DNA of 64,000 bases, taken from positions 48,738-112,737 of the forward strand of contig URVC01000006.1 in assembly GCA_900551245.1 (NCBI GenBank). Reading direction: 5' to 3'. Below are positions 27,702 to 38,200 of this stretch, piece after piece (the stretch's first letter is position 1; every line of letters begins with the position of its first letter). This DNA is from an uncultured bacterium (GTDB lineage: Bacteria; Verrucomicrobiota; Lentisphaeria; Victivallales; Victivallaceae). The notes beneath the pieces are model-generated. The model saw only the letters and a program-made list of their open reading frames with translations, was not told the DNA's origin and ran no database searches. The position numbers and the translations under genes were made by a program.

Positions 27702-30263
27702 TTATCGATGATTCACTCCTATTTTGCGATGCCACGCCACCACCATCGGACTGGCCAGAAAGACCGACGAATAGGTTCCGATGACGATGCCCAGCATCAT
27801 GACTAATACGAAATCGTTGATGACAATGCCGCCGAAGCAGAACATCACCGCCACCACCAGGAAGGTGGTCACGCTGGTGAGCAGCGTCCGGCTGAGCGTC
27901 CGATTGATCGCGGCGTCGATCAAAGTGTGAAAGTTTTCTCCCGGGTAAAGTTTCGCATCCTCGCGGATCCGGTCGAAGATCACGATGGTGTCGTTGATCG
28001 AATAGCCGATGATCGTCAGCAATGCCGCGACGACCGGCAGCGACAGTTCGCGCCCCATCAGGATGAAGATGCCGAGCGAAACGATCACGTCGTGCACCAG
28101 TGCGATGGTGCCCGCCGCCGCGAAGGTAAGTTCAAACCGTAGCGTCACGTAGATGCTCATGCCGATCAAAGCCAGCACAATCGCCAGAACCGAACTCTTC
28201 GTCGCCTCCAGCCCGACCAGTCCGCCGACGGTGGTCGCTTCGCCGTTGGCGAGCTTGAGCTGCGGGAACGCCTGCATGAGCATCCGGCTCACCCGGTCGT
28301 TCAGGCCGAAGGCGGCCTCCCCTTCCGTCCCCGCCTCCGCCGAACGGTCGCGGATCAGGATCTCCAGCTTGCGATTGTCCCCCGCCGACGGATTCGACTT
28401 GTAGCCGACCCGGACGTTGGAGTCGATGGAGGAAAGCACCTTCTCGATCTCTCCGACCGGAACCTGTTCGGCGTAGGAATAGCTCAGCCGGGTGCCGCCG
28501 GTGAAGTCGACGCCGAGCATCCGCTCGCCCTTGACCGCAAAGAGCAGAATGCTCCCCGCCACCAGCACGCCGGAGCAGAGAAACGCCCACTTCGCCTGCT
28601 TCAGGAACTGAAAATGCGGATGCGAAAAGACGTGGCACATCCGCAGCGTCTTCCAGTGGAAGAAACGGAGCATATAGTCGAAGATCAGCCGGGTCATGAA
28701 CACCGCAGTGAAGAGACTCGCCAGAAGTCCGATCGCCAGACTTACCGCGAACCCTTTCACCGGCCCGTTGCCGAAGTACATCAGAATCACCGCGCAGAGC
28801 AGTGTGGTCAAATTGCCGTCCAGCACGGCGGAGAAGGCCTTTTCATACCCGAGATTGACCGCGCTGGCCAATGTCTTGCCGGCATTCAGCTCCTCGCGGA
28901 TGCGTTCGAAGACCAGTACGTTGGCGTCGACCGCCATGCCGAGGGTGAGGATGATTCCGGCGATGCCGGGCATGGTCATCGTCGCACCGAACGCGGCCAT
29001 CGCACCGAGGATGAGCACCACGTTGACCGCCAGCGCCGCCACCGCGATCACCCCCGCCCGGAAGTAGTAGATGCACATGAAAGCCGTGAGCAGCACCATC
29101 GCGAGGATTCCGGCGAAGATGCCGTTGTTCACGTTGTCCGCGCCGAGCGACGGAGCGGTGTCGAAGACCGCGTTGACCTTGATCTGGAAGGGGAAACTTC
29201 CGCTGGTCAGGGCGTCGGCGATATTCTGGGCCTCCTCGTTGGAGAAACGGCCGGAGATCTCCGCACTGCCGCCGGTGATGCTCCCCTGGATCACCGGAGC
29301 ACAGTAGAGTTCACCGTCGAGCACGATCGCCAGCCGCCGGCCGATGTTCCGGCTGGTCACTTCGCCGAACCGCTGTGCACCGGCGGAGTTGAAGAGGAGC
29401 GAAATCTTGGTCTGACCGAACTGGTCGCGCACCGGGCGCGCCTCGGCGATCGAACGGCCGTCCATCTCAGGCCGCCGGGCGATCAGAAGATATTCGGTCA
29501 CGGCGCCGCGTTCGTCGCGGGCGGCCATCACCTCGTATCCGGGCGGCGGCATGAACGCTTCCGGATGAGCCGGGTCGTAGCTCCGCATCAGGGTGTCGTT
29601 CTCCGGATGAACCAGCCGGAACGCTAGTTTGCAGCTCATCCGGATCAGATCGAGCAGTTTATCCTTCTCGTCGCGCGAGACGATCGGCGCCTTGAGCGAA
29701 ACCGCCCGGCTGCCGAACGGGGTGATCTCCGACTCGAAGATGTTCTGCGTTTCGAGCCGCTTGCGGAGCGTTTCAATCGCCTGGTCGCGGTAGCGGTTGA
29801 ATTCGGACTCCATGCGCGCCTCCATCTCGGCGCGGTCCTTCGCACCGCCCTCCGCCGCGAAACCGGCGAGCAGTTCCCGGTCGGGAATCAGCTCCAGCAC
29901 GAATTCGACGCCGCCGTTGAGGTCGAGTCCGAGGCGGATGGAACCGGCCGCCTCCTTGCGGACCAGCGCGATCACGTCGGCGTTTCCGGCGAGGTCGCTC
30001 CCCTTGACCAGCGGCACGAGGTCCACCTTCGCGTTGCCGGCGGCCTCCAGCAGAGCGACCGCCTGGTTGAGATCAGGGCGCTGCTGTTGCAGTTTGCGGG
30101 CCTCTTCGACCAGCCCGGCCGCGACCGGGTCGTCGGCGTTTTTCAGTGTTTTACGGAATGTTTCATAAAAATCGCGCGGCGTCAACGGGTGGATCGACAG
30201 TGCGAAGATCGCAATCACCGCGACGATGACAAAAGTTCTCAGTTTCAGAAATTTTCCTTCCAT
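27702..30263 (-). CDS. secDF: fused protein translocase SecDF
   Basis: 853 residues. The SecD half (about 1-540) has the first helix, the D1 motif IRLGLDLNGGVEF, a periplasmic domain with AEISGRFSNEEAQNIADAL and the membrane block with GMAVDANVLVFERIREEL. The SecF half (about 550-853) repeats the plan with GVDFTGGTRLSYSY and GYSINDTIVIFDRIREDA. SecDF uses the proton gradient to pull proteins through SecYEG. The periplasmic part between the first helix and D1 is longer than usual. AAGAAGG precedes the ATG. The symporter gene follows directly. Confidence 0.95.
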   Translation of the reverse strand: MEGKFLKLRTFVIVAVIAIFALSIHPLTPRDFYETFRKTLKNADDPVAAGLVEEARKLQQQRPDLNQAVALLEAAGNAKVDLVPLVKGSDLAGNADVIALVRKEAAGSIRLGLDLNGGVEFVLELIPDRELLAGFAAEGGAKDRAEMEARMESEFNRYRDQAIETLRKRLETQNIFESEITPFGSRAVSLKAPIVSRDEKDKLLDLIRMSCKLAFRLVHPENDTLMRSYDPAHPEAFMPPPGYEVMAARDERGAVTEYLLIARRPEMDGRSIAEARPVRDQFGQTKISLLFNSAGAQRFGEVTSRNIGRRLAIVLDGELYCAPVIQGSITGGSAEISGRFSNEEAQNIADALTSGSFPFQIKVNAVFDTAPSLGADNVNNGIFAGILAMVLLTAFMCIYYFRAGVIAVAALAVNVVLILGAMAAFGATMTMPGIAGIILTLGMAVDANVLVFERIREELNAGKTLASAVNLGYEKAFSAVLDGNLTTLLCAVILMYFGNGPVKGFAVSLAIGLLASLFTAVFMTRLIFDYMLRFFHWKTLRMCHVFSHPHFQFLKQAKWAFLCSGVLVAGSILLFAVKGERMLGVDFTGGTRLSYSYAEQVPVGEIEKVLSSIDSNVRVGYKSNPSAGDNRKLEILIRDRSAEAGTEGEAAFGLNDRVSRMLMQAFPQLKLANGEATTVGGLVGLEATKSSVLAIVLALIGMSIYVTLRFELTFAAAGTIALVHDVIVSLGIFILMGRELSLPVVAALLTIIGYSINDTIVIFDRIREDAKLYPGENFHTLIDAAINRTLSRTLLTSVTTFLVVAVMFCFGGIVINDFVLVMMLGIVIGTYSSVFLASPMVVAWHRKIGVNHR

Positions 30264-30475
30264 GACAGTTGCCTTCTTTGCATGGCGGCGGAGAGAAGCA
30301 CACGGAAAAGGTGCAATTGGGAATTACTCCGCCTGGATTGTCTACCAGAAGAGACGGCGGCGCAGTTGCGCCCGGCAAGGAGATGCGCGGCAACGGGAAC
30401 GGCTCCGCATCTTCTGCGAAGCTGTTCAAAGAAGAAAGAAGGAGCGATGATTCCGCCCGGATTTCGCCGCCGCGC

Positions 30476-30880
30476 TCACGCGCAGGGGCCGGCCCGGGCC
30501 TCGATAACGGTTGCCAGCCGCACCGGACAGGGGGAAACCCCTTCGACGACACCGCAGAAACCGGCGCGACGACCGGTGTCGAACCGCAGAAACCGGCAAA
30601 CCGCCGGGCAATCCCCGCAGAAGCGGGCCGGATGAAGGCGGGACTGGTGCTGCGAACGCAGCTGAAGCCCGGCCACACCGGAGAGGTCCGGCAGACGGGA
30701 GTGGAACTCCCAGTGGTCATTGAGCGGCTCCCCGGAGAGCGGGAGAAATGCGGCAACGTCGGCGGCAACCGGTTCCGTCACTGTGGAGGAGCGTTCCGCC
30801 ACCGCGTTGTCAGCATCGCCCGCGGCCGCGAGAAACAGGGCAACAAGCGTGAAAAGGGTAAAGAGAATATACTTCTTCAC
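30476..30880 (-). CDS. hypothetical small exported protein
   Basis: 134 residues from a GTG start. It has a clear signal-type N-terminus (KKYILFTLFTLVALFLAAAG, about 2-21), then a Cys- and Arg-containing region with ARFCGDCPAVCRF and no known domain. A strong promoter lies 60 bases upstream (30940-30968), which supports transcription and probably also serves secDF 212 bases downstream. The ribosome binding site is only a G-rich stretch. An overlapping ORF in another frame is less plausible. Shares an LSGEP pattern with the small ORF at 2438. Function unknown; the coding call is tentative. Confidence 0.45.
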   Translation of the reverse strand: MKKYILFTLFTLVALFLAAAGDADNAVAERSSTVTEPVAADVAAFLPLSGEPLNDHWEFHSRLPDLSGVAGLQLRSQHQSRLHPARFCGDCPAVCRFLRFDTGRRAGFCGVVEGVSPCPVRLATVIEARAGPCA

Positions 30881-30939
30881 TGCCGTCGTCGCCCCCGGTG
30901 GAATTTGAAAGAATCCGCTTCCATTCTGTATCTATAAAT

Positions 30940-30983
30940 AATATACCTCCTGTCCGTCGTTTTTTCAACCGGCGGACAGGAGG
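30940..30983 (-). promoter_or_regulatory. promoter embedded in an 11-bp inverted repeat
   Basis: Minus strand TTGAAA (30968-30963), 17 bases, TATATT (30945-30940). A perfect inverted repeat, CCTCCTGTCCG (30946-30956) and CGGACAGGAGG (30973-30983), encloses the -35 and ends at the -10. No T run follows, so it looks more like an operator than a terminator. Confidence 0.65.
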
Positions 30984-31016
30984 CAGGAGAGATTCGGGCG
31001 AACCGAACGCCGTGGA

Positions 31017-32369
31017 TCAGCGGAAGAAACGCGGGTCGATCTCGCTGCGGAGCGCCTCGAAGAGTTCATCGGTCATCGCCTGAATCTCATCGAGACCGAG
31101 CTTCGACTGCGTGTTCGGGTCGGCGGCGATCGCGTGGAAGATCGCCCGGCGGTCGCAATTGAGCGCCCCCTGCGCCCCCATGAGCTGGACGTTGATCATG
31201 CCGCGGTTGAGACAGGCGAGCTGCTCGGGGTAGTTTTCGATCCGGCAGGGGAAGATGCCGCCGCCGTTGACCAGGCAGGGGACCTCGACGGAGCACTCCG
31301 GCGGAAGCGACGGCATCAGGCCATGGTTCATCACGTTGAGGTTGGCGGTGAACGAATGGTTCTTCTCAATCGCCGCGATCACCTGCACGCCGTATTCGGC
31401 GCTCGGCGTAAGGTCGATCTCCTTGGTTCCGGCGAGGTAGGCCTTGAGGTCGTTCTCGTTGCGAACCTGAAGCCCCTTGCAGAGGACAACCGACGCCCCG
31501 GAAACGCCGGAACTCATCGTATTCCAGTCAAGCCCGTCCTCGATCTTCGGGAAGTCGTTGCTGCAGAACTTGTCAATGAGATCCTGACGCTTGCGGATGT
31601 AGGGGATGTATTCGCTGCCGTGGCCGCTCGACTCGGTCGGGAAGTAGCCGAAGTGGCGGAAGATTTCAAACCGCACCTTGTCGCGCTTGTAGATCTCCGG
31701 AACGTCGAGGCACTTCTTCAACTCCGGATAGAGGTCGCGCCCGTCGGCTTCCAGCTTGAGCATGAACGCCTGATGGTTGACTCCGGCGGCGAAGAAGTGC
31801 AGTTTCTCATACGGCACCTTGAGCCAGTCGGCAATCTGTTTCGAGGTGTGCTGGACGCTGTGGCAGAGACCGATCACTTTGACCGTCTTCGCCCGGCGGG
31901 AGAGCGCGATGGTGTTCATCGACATCGGGTTGACGTAGTTGAGCAGATAGGCGCCGGGGCACTCCTCCTCCATCACATCGAGCACTTCAAAGAGGTCGCG
32001 CAACGTGCGCAGCCCGCGGAAGACGCCGCCGGGCCCGAGGGTGTCGGAAACCACCTGATCGACTCCGTACTTCATCGGGATGCTGTACTCCAGCTCCTGA
32101 TGGTGGATCGTGCCGCAGCGGAAGATGGTGATGACGTAGTCCGCGCCACGGACCGCCTGCCGCAGATCGGTAGTGGTTTCCGGATGGAATTCGACACCGA
32201 TTTTTTTGGCGATCAACCCGCCGATGGTGGCGGCGTGGGCGAGCCGCCCGGCATCGATGTCCATCAAAGTAAGCTGATAATGACGCAGCTCTTCATCCAG
32301 CAGAATGTCCTTCATGAAATTCTGCGAAAAAATCACGCCGCCGGCTCCGACAAGAACGATCTTCGACAT
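31017..32369 (-). CDS. melA: family 4 glycosidase, alpha-galactosidase-like
   Basis: 450 residues. GH4 enzymes use NAD+ and a divalent metal. The Rossmann start reads KIVLVGAGGVIFSQNF, the metal Cys/His region is LCHSVQHTSK and GVNHQAFMLKL, and YVNPMSMNTIALSR is typical of MelA rather than phospho-glucosidase members. It would hydrolyse alpha-galactosides such as melibiose in the cytoplasm; alpha-glucuronidase members of GH4 are close, so the sugar is inferred. The ATG at 32369 follows AAGGAG. It is divergent from an AraC regulator, and their -35 elements overlap. It has no signal peptide. Confidence 0.88.
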   Translation of the reverse strand: MSKIVLVGAGGVIFSQNFMKDILLDEELRHYQLTLMDIDAGRLAHAATIGGLIAKKIGVEFHPETTTDLRQAVRGADYVITIFRCGTIHHQELEYSIPMKYGVDQVVSDTLGPGGVFRGLRTLRDLFEVLDVMEEECPGAYLLNYVNPMSMNTIALSRRAKTVKVIGLCHSVQHTSKQIADWLKVPYEKLHFFAAGVNHQAFMLKLEADGRDLYPELKKCLDVPEIYKRDKVRFEIFRHFGYFPTESSGHGSEYIPYIRKRQDLIDKFCSNDFPKIEDGLDWNTMSSGVSGASVVLCKGLQVRNENDLKAYLAGTKEIDLTPSAEYGVQVIAAIEKNHSFTANLNVMNHGLMPSLPPECSVEVPCLVNGGGIFPCRIENYPEQLACLNRGMINVQLMGAQGALNCDRRAIFHAIAADPNTQSKLGLDEIQAMTDELFEALRSEIDPRFFR

Positions 32370-32424
32370 GCTGTCACTCCTTTTTCTTGCATTTCTGAAT
32401 TGCATTTTTGCGGTGCTGTGTTAT

Positions 32425-32476
32425 ACTATATCTCATAGAACATCAAGTTGACAATAAAAATTTTGCGTTAAAAATA
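32425..32476. promoter_or_regulatory. divergent promoters with overlapping -35 elements (GH4 gene / AraC gene)
   Basis: Minus strand TTGTCA (32454-32449), 18 bases, TATAGT (32430-32425) serves the GH4 gene. Plus strand TTGACA (32448-32453), 17 bases, AAAATA (32471-32476) points to the AraC gene. The two -35 hexamers share five bases. Confidence 0.55.
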
Positions 32477-32496
32477 GCACTTTTGGAGCAAAAGAT

Positions 32497-33330
32497 ATGC
32501 CGGAGCGGAAACGACATCCCGGCCGGATGGGAGTCCATCGGGCGGACCCCAACACCCTGCAGAACATTCCACTGCCGATCTACCCGCGCTCCCTCGGGAA
32601 CTTTCTGGTGCCGGGTGATTACGTCGAGCTGGTTCCGGCCGGGACAAAGAACTTCGTGCAGTTCTTCTGGTGCGTCGACGGCGAAGGGGAGTTTGAACTT
32701 GAAGGCACGCCGGTAACGGTGCGCGCCGGCGACTGCTTCTACCATCTGCCGATGGAACCGCACGTTCACCGCGCCCATTCGAATCTGTGGGAGTACCGCT
32801 GGGTCGCGTTCGACGGGCCGTTCGCGCGGGAGTTCATGCTCTCCTACCAGTACCCGCGCACCGCGTTCCACGCCGGAGCCTGTCCGCACGAGCTCTTCCT
32901 CGAACTGGAAACCTGGATGCGCGAAATGAGTCCCTACAGCTGGCGGCAGATGGTGGCGATCATCTGCGCCCTCCTCGCCCGCGCGGGCGGCAGGAACGAC
33001 GACACCACCCGGGAGGGACGGGTGGTCAACGAGGCAATCCGCGTCTGCCGGGAGCGTTTCTCCGACCCGGATCTCAACGTCAACCGCCTCGCCGACGAAC
33101 TGGCGATGGACCGTTCCACCCTGCGCCGCATCTTCAAACAGCAAATGTGCATGACCCCGTCGGACTATCTGGCGAAACTGCGGATTCAGCACGCCCTTTC
33201 GCTGCTGGATCAGACCCGGCTGCCGCTTGCAGAGGTGGCGGACCGCTCCGGATTTTCCGACGTCAGCTACTTCTGCCGGGTGATTCGCCGCGCCGTCGGC
33301 GTCAGTCCCGGCAGCTTCCGCGCCCATTGA
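32497..33330 (+). CDS. AraC-family regulator of the GH4 gene
   Basis: 277 residues. N-terminal cupin-like sugar-binding domain (about 1-150, with VTVRAGDCFYHLPMEPHVHR) and two C-terminal helix-turn-helices (about 175-277; VNRLADELAMDRSTLRRIFK and LAEVADRSGFSDVSYFCRVI). It is divergent from the GH4 gene and most likely activates it with its sugar. A GGAG lies near the start region but is not strongly placed; the ATG at 32497 is the first with family-like sequence. A second regulator follows 112 bases downstream. Confidence 0.9.
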   Translation: MPERKRHPGRMGVHRADPNTLQNIPLPIYPRSLGNFLVPGDYVELVPAGTKNFVQFFWCVDGEGEFELEGTPVTVRAGDCFYHLPMEPHVHRAHSNLWEYRWVAFDGPFAREFMLSYQYPRTAFHAGACPHELFLELETWMREMSPYSWRQMVAIICALLARAGGRNDDTTREGRVVNEAIRVCRERFSDPDLNVNRLADELAMDRSTLRRIFKQQMCMTPSDYLAKLRIQHALSLLDQTRLPLAEVADRSGFSDVSYFCRVIRRAVGVSPGSFRAH

Positions 33331-33442
33331 CGGTGCCGGTCTTCCCCTGATAAAAAAAAGAGAAAAAAATCGCAGCACCGCCTTGTATTCCGAAAAAACC
33401 GTCACTATATTACCTTAAAAATAAATAAGACGAGGAGTGCAC

Positions 33443-34462
33443 ATGGCGCGGAAAACGATTTTCCATTCCCTTCTCGGAGAGCTCGAGCAGCGCATCGGCC
33501 GCCTGCCGGCGGGCACCATCCTCCCGGCGGAGCAGACGCTCGCCGACGAGTACGGCGTGAGCAAGCCGACATTGCGGCGGGCGCTCGCGGAACTCGCAGA
33601 GCACGGCCTCATCGCCAAGGAGAACGGCATCGGCAGCGTGGTCATCGGTGCGAGAAGCGCCATGCGGCGTGAACTCATCTTTTTGTGCAACAACCTCAAC
33701 TTCTACTCCACCACCCTCTCGACATTCGCCGCCAGAGTGCGGCAGGAGAACTATTTTCTCTCCATCGTGCCGCTCGACGGCGACGCCTTCACCCAGGAGC
33801 AGATCATCCGGACCGCCATCGAGCAATCCCCTTACGGCATCGCGGTTTCCGCCGACCAGACCCACAACGATCTGCCGATCTACCGGGAGCTGGCCTCCGG
33901 CCCCATTCCCACCGTGTTCCTCTGCCGGCTGCCCGGCGGCGTGGAGAGCGGTTCCCTGGCCATCATCGACAACCGGCGGGAGTTCTGCCGGATCGTCCAG
34001 CACCTCTATCGCGAAGGGTGCCGCAGATTCGCCTTCTTCACCGATATCCCGCCTTCGGTCGAGGTGGTGCAGGAGCGTTTTGCCGGCTTCCTCGACGGCA
34101 TGCGCCGCTGTCGGCTGAAGCCGCAGGAAACCCTGCTCTGCCTCCACCCGGAACAGCAACAGGAGTTCCTGCTCCGCTTCACCGGCCCCGGCGCCCCCGA
34201 CGCAGTCTGCTGCCACAACGACCGGAGCGCGCTGGAACTTATGAAACTGTTAAGAATCAGAGGGATCGACTATTCCAATATTCGCTTTACCGGATACGAC
34301 AACCTCTCACTGCTGCGCTTTCTCCCTCAGAAACTGCTCACCGCGGAACTGCCGCTCGCCGAACTGGGCAAGGCCGCGGCGGAAATCCTTCTGCGCCAGA
34401 TCGAAAATCGAAGTTTCAAGCCGGTCTGCAAACGGCTTCCCGCAAGAATCAAGGAGAGTTAA
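33443..34462 (+). CDS. GntR-type regulator with LacI-like sugar-binding domain
   Basis: 339 residues. Winged helix of the GntR family at about 5-70 (LPAEQTLADEYGVSKPTLRR, ALAELAEHGLI) fused to a periplasmic-binding-like domain (about 75-339) of the LacI/GalR type, ending in ELPLAELGKAAAEILLRQI. This is the AraR-like layout, so it should repress genes until a sugar binds. GAGGAG precedes the ATG at 33443; a GTG two codons earlier is an alternative. The next genes, a prepilin-like protein and a large glycoside hydrolase, are likely its targets. Confidence 0.88.
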   Translation: MARKTIFHSLLGELEQRIGRLPAGTILPAEQTLADEYGVSKPTLRRALAELAEHGLIAKENGIGSVVIGARSAMRRELIFLCNNLNFYSTTLSTFAARVRQENYFLSIVPLDGDAFTQEQIIRTAIEQSPYGIAVSADQTHNDLPIYRELASGPIPTVFLCRLPGGVESGSLAIIDNRREFCRIVQHLYREGCRRFAFFTDIPPSVEVVQERFAGFLDGMRRCRLKPQETLLCLHPEQQQEFLLRFTGPGAPDAVCCHNDRSALELMKLLRIRGIDYSNIRFTGYDNLSLLRFLPQKLLTAELPLAELGKAAAEILLRQIENRSFKPVCKRLPARIKES

Positions 34463-34560
34463 GGCACTTTTTTACCGCAACCTTTAAAATAAAAAATATA
34501 AAATCATCAATCAAAAAGTCGATTTGCGGCCCAAACGACACAACAGGGAGGTTGAATTTA

Positions 34561-35252
34561 TGAAACAGAGTTTCCGTTCCGCCATGTTCACGCTTATTGA
34601 ACTCCTGATCGTCGTCGCCATTATCGCGATTCTGGCGGCCCTGCTGCTGCCGGCGCTCAACAAGGCACGGGACCGCGCCCGGACCATCAACTGCCTCAAC
34701 AATCAGAAGGAACTCGCCCGGGTCATGCACTTTTACGCGAACGACTACAACAACTACAGCATCGCCACCCAGAGCAGCAAACCGTGGCCGAACTGGCTGG
34801 TCGATTACCGTTACGTCAGAACGCTTCGTGAACCGTTCCTCTTTTGCCCGACTCTCAAAGATCTCTCCATGAACAACAGCGCACCGCAGTGGCGCACCTA
34901 CGGCCACAACTACATCGCCTGGGAAGATCATCATAAATTCTGGGTGGAACGGGGATTCGGCCGGTTCGCAATCATCAACGGCGGCGACCTCTACCTCCAT
35001 CTCGCAGGCATCAAAAAGCCGTCGCAACTGCCCCACTTCGCCGACACGGTCAACCTCAACTTCTCCCCGCCGCTGGGCAGCTGGATGTGCCCGCTGCGCA
35101 ATCAGAACGGTATGGAGATGATCTCCTACCACCACGCAGGGCGCAGCAACATCGTCTTTATCGACGGGCATGCTGCCACACATTCGCCGCAGGAAACCAA
35201 AGAATTCGGCGCCCTGCGAGGCGCGATCAACGGCGTGGGCAACCTGTTGTAA
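34561..35252 (+). CDS. prepilin-like protein with H-X9-DG tail
   Basis: 230 residues. The N-terminus is a type IV prepilin/pseudopilin helix: MFTLIELLIVVAIIAILAAL, with the conserved Glu at position 5 of the mature form and the cleavage site likely before FTLIE. The C-terminus has HAGRSNIVFIDGHA, matching the H-X9-DG tail of prepilin-type proteins in PVC bacteria. The middle is an all-beta pilin-like region with aromatic residues. GGGAGG precedes the ATG. The gene lies between a GntR/LacI-type regulator and a large secreted glycoside hydrolase; a role in export or cell-surface sugar capture is an inference. Confidence 0.85.
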
Positions 35253-35276
35253 TCCGTCAATGAATGGAGAAGCCAT

Positions 35277-38200
35277 ATGCGTTTGAAATGTTCTTTTCTT
35301 TCCGCCTGTCTCATCGTTTCCTGCGGCCTCTCCGCCGGAACGCTGGACTTTGCCAAACTGTCTCCGACGGAACTTGTCCTGCCGCTCCAGGCAAAAGGAC
35401 AGAGCGTCGAAGCCGGCACCGCCGGCGGCCGCCCGGCGCTCCTCCTAGAGTGGAACTGCGGTGAGGCCCGCTGGTTCAGCCTCAACTGCAAACGCTCTCC
35501 GCGTCTACCGGAGTTCGACCGCGCAGAGTTCTCGCTGGAGTTTTTCCGACCGCAGGGGTCAACCGTCCGCCGGGCAAGTCTCCTGCTGGCCGACCGTGAC
35601 AACGAGGTCTTCCAGCTCACCACGCCGCTTCCCGCCGGAGAAAGCGGCTGGAAAACGGTAAAATTCACTCTTGACCCCAAAGCGATCCAGGGGAATGTCT
35701 GGGGCGGGAAAAGGAAGAACCGCATTCCGGACTTTCCGCTCCGCATCGCAGGCGTCACCTGCAGCTATGCCGCGACGCAGGGAATCGAATCCGCCGCACT
35801 GGGGCAGCTGACCTGGGAGCTCTCCCCCGGAACCCCTCCGGAAGCCCCCTCCGCCGTCGCACTGCCGCCGGGGCGGGAGCTGGTCGATTTCAGCACCCTT
35901 CTCGATTCAGAAATCAATCCCCGGCTCGGCACGAAGCCGGTGACGGCACAGTGCGGTTCCTTCGACGGCCGCCCGGGCCTCGCCCTCCGCCGGCAGGATC
36001 CCACCTCTCCCCGGGTCGCCCTCGGGCTGTTGCAGAAACTGGAACTCCCGGAATTCGACCGCGCGGAACTCACCCTGGAACTTTACCGCCCGACAGGTTC
36101 CGCCGCGGGCGGCGCCGCCGTCACCGTCTCCGACCGGAACGGCCGATACACCTCGCTCTACACCCCGCTCCCCCGGGCGAAGGGAGGATGGGAGACGCTC
36201 CGCTTTCCTCTGAATCACCAGAAGCTCACGAAGACCATTCAGGGGAAGCTCCATCCTCCGGCCTTTCCGCTGCGGCTCCAGAGCGTCGTCTGCAACTCCC
36301 GGCCGCCAAAGGAGGATGCCCCCATCGTTCTGGGGAAACTCATGATTCACACGCTTTCCGCTCCGCTGGAAGCGTCGGTGGAGACCGGTGACGAACTGCA
36401 GCTGGTCCTGCCGGGCAAAGAGAAGCAGGTCCGCCTCCAGCTGCGCAATCCCGGCACCGCGCCCCGGAGCGTCACCGCCGCCCTCCGCCTGTTCGACCCG
36501 GACGACCGGCTCCTGCTGGAAAAGAGCGGCGAATTCCAGATCGCCGGAGCCGCCGTACAGGCCATCCCCCTCCCCCCTCCGGAACGGTTCGGCGTCTACA
36601 CCGTCAAACTCACGCTGAAAGAGAAGGATTCGCTCCGTCACGAGACATTGCGCTACGCCCGGCTCGATCCCGCCGGAACGACGCAAGGCGGCGTCGACGG
36701 ATTTCTCTTCGGCATCTGTTCCCACCTTCAGCGCTACCCCGCCGAAGAGCGGCGGAGAATGGCGCGCGCCGCCGCACTGTGCGGCGCCAAACTGCTGCGG
36801 GTTTCACTGGAATCGCACCGGATTCAGCCGCGGCACGGCGAGTGGACCTTCGGCACCTATGATCACATTGCAAAACTTCTGCGGGAATATCAGATTGAAT
36901 TCGCCCCCATCTTTCTCAATCTCCCCTCCTGGGCGGTCGCGGCGGACTACCGTCAGGCGGTGAAGAGCAGCAGTACCCGCGGCCGTCGCCCCGACTACCG
37001 GCTCTGGGAGGAATATGTACGGAAAGTCTCCGAACACTACCGCTCCAGCCTCCGGTTCGCGGAGGTCTGGAACGAACCCGACCTCATCGGCTTCGCCAAC
37101 TTCCCGCCGGAGGAGTATCTGCAACTGCTGAAGATCACCTCTTCGGTATTGCGGGAAACCGTTCCCGGGATCACCGTCATCAGCGCCGGATTCGCCTCCC
37201 CCGACCTCAATCCGCCGGAACGGACCGCCGATCCGCACTATGTGCGCAAATGCGTCGAAGGCGGCCGCGGCCTCTACGATCTCTTTGCCGTGCACATGCA
37301 CACCCGCCCGGAACGCTACCGCGAATATTACGTAAAAAACCTGCTCCGTTTCCGCAAGGAGCTCAACGACACCACGCCCTGGTACTCCAACGAAACCGCC
37401 CTCGCCTCATTCGGAGAGATCTCCGAGCTGGATCAGGCCGAGACGCTCTTTCTGAATCTCTTCTGCGCCTGGAACAACGGCGCGGCAGGCTACAACTGGT
37501 ACAACCTGCGAAACATCAAGGAGGATCCCGGCGACCCCGAAGCGAACTACGGCATGCTCACCTGGGACTTTCAGCCCAAGAAGGTCTACGCCGCCTACAA
37601 CACGCTCGCCCGTTACTTCCGCGGAGCGAAATTGCTCCGCCACAGCGAAAGCACTCCCCTCTTCCGCGCCGCCGACGGCAGCTGGCTGATTCCCTGCTCC
37701 CCGCTGGAGAAACGCAACCGGCATGCCCTGCTGCTCTTCACCGGCATCCGCGGCGAAGCCACCCGGATCGACCTCTGGGGCAACCGGGAGCAACTCCCCG
37801 TTTCCGGTGGAATCGCCCTGCTGAAATCCACCGGGCATCCGGTCATTCTGCAGGTGAAGGGGCAGCCGGCGCCTCCGGAACCGACGGGCGAACTCCTCCG
37901 CTTCGCCCCGAACTTCCGTCTCCAGCCGGGGCGGGAGGTGAAGAGCGTCGTCGAATGCCGGAACCCCTCCCGGACGCCGCTGAAACTCGCTCTCACCTTC
38001 CGGCCGCCGGCCGGACTTGCGGTCACGCCGGCAAACCGTTCGGTGAGGATTCCGCCGGGAGAGGACGTTTCGCTCTCCTTCTCCTTCCGGACGGATAAAA
38101 ATTGCCGGGCCGATTCGCTGCCGCTCGACGTCTCCGCCGGAACCATCTGGAAAGGCACGCTTGCTCTGCCGCTCGAAACCGTCATTCCGATTCCCTCCGG

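Noticed and set aside
25968..27806. A 612-codon plus-strand frame opposite the symporter gene
   Set aside because: Antisense shadow with biased composition; the symporter has clear motifs.
30163..30768. A 201-codon minus-strand frame overlapping the start of secDF
   Set aside because: Proline- and arginine-rich translation without a signal or domain; it overlaps secDF out of frame.
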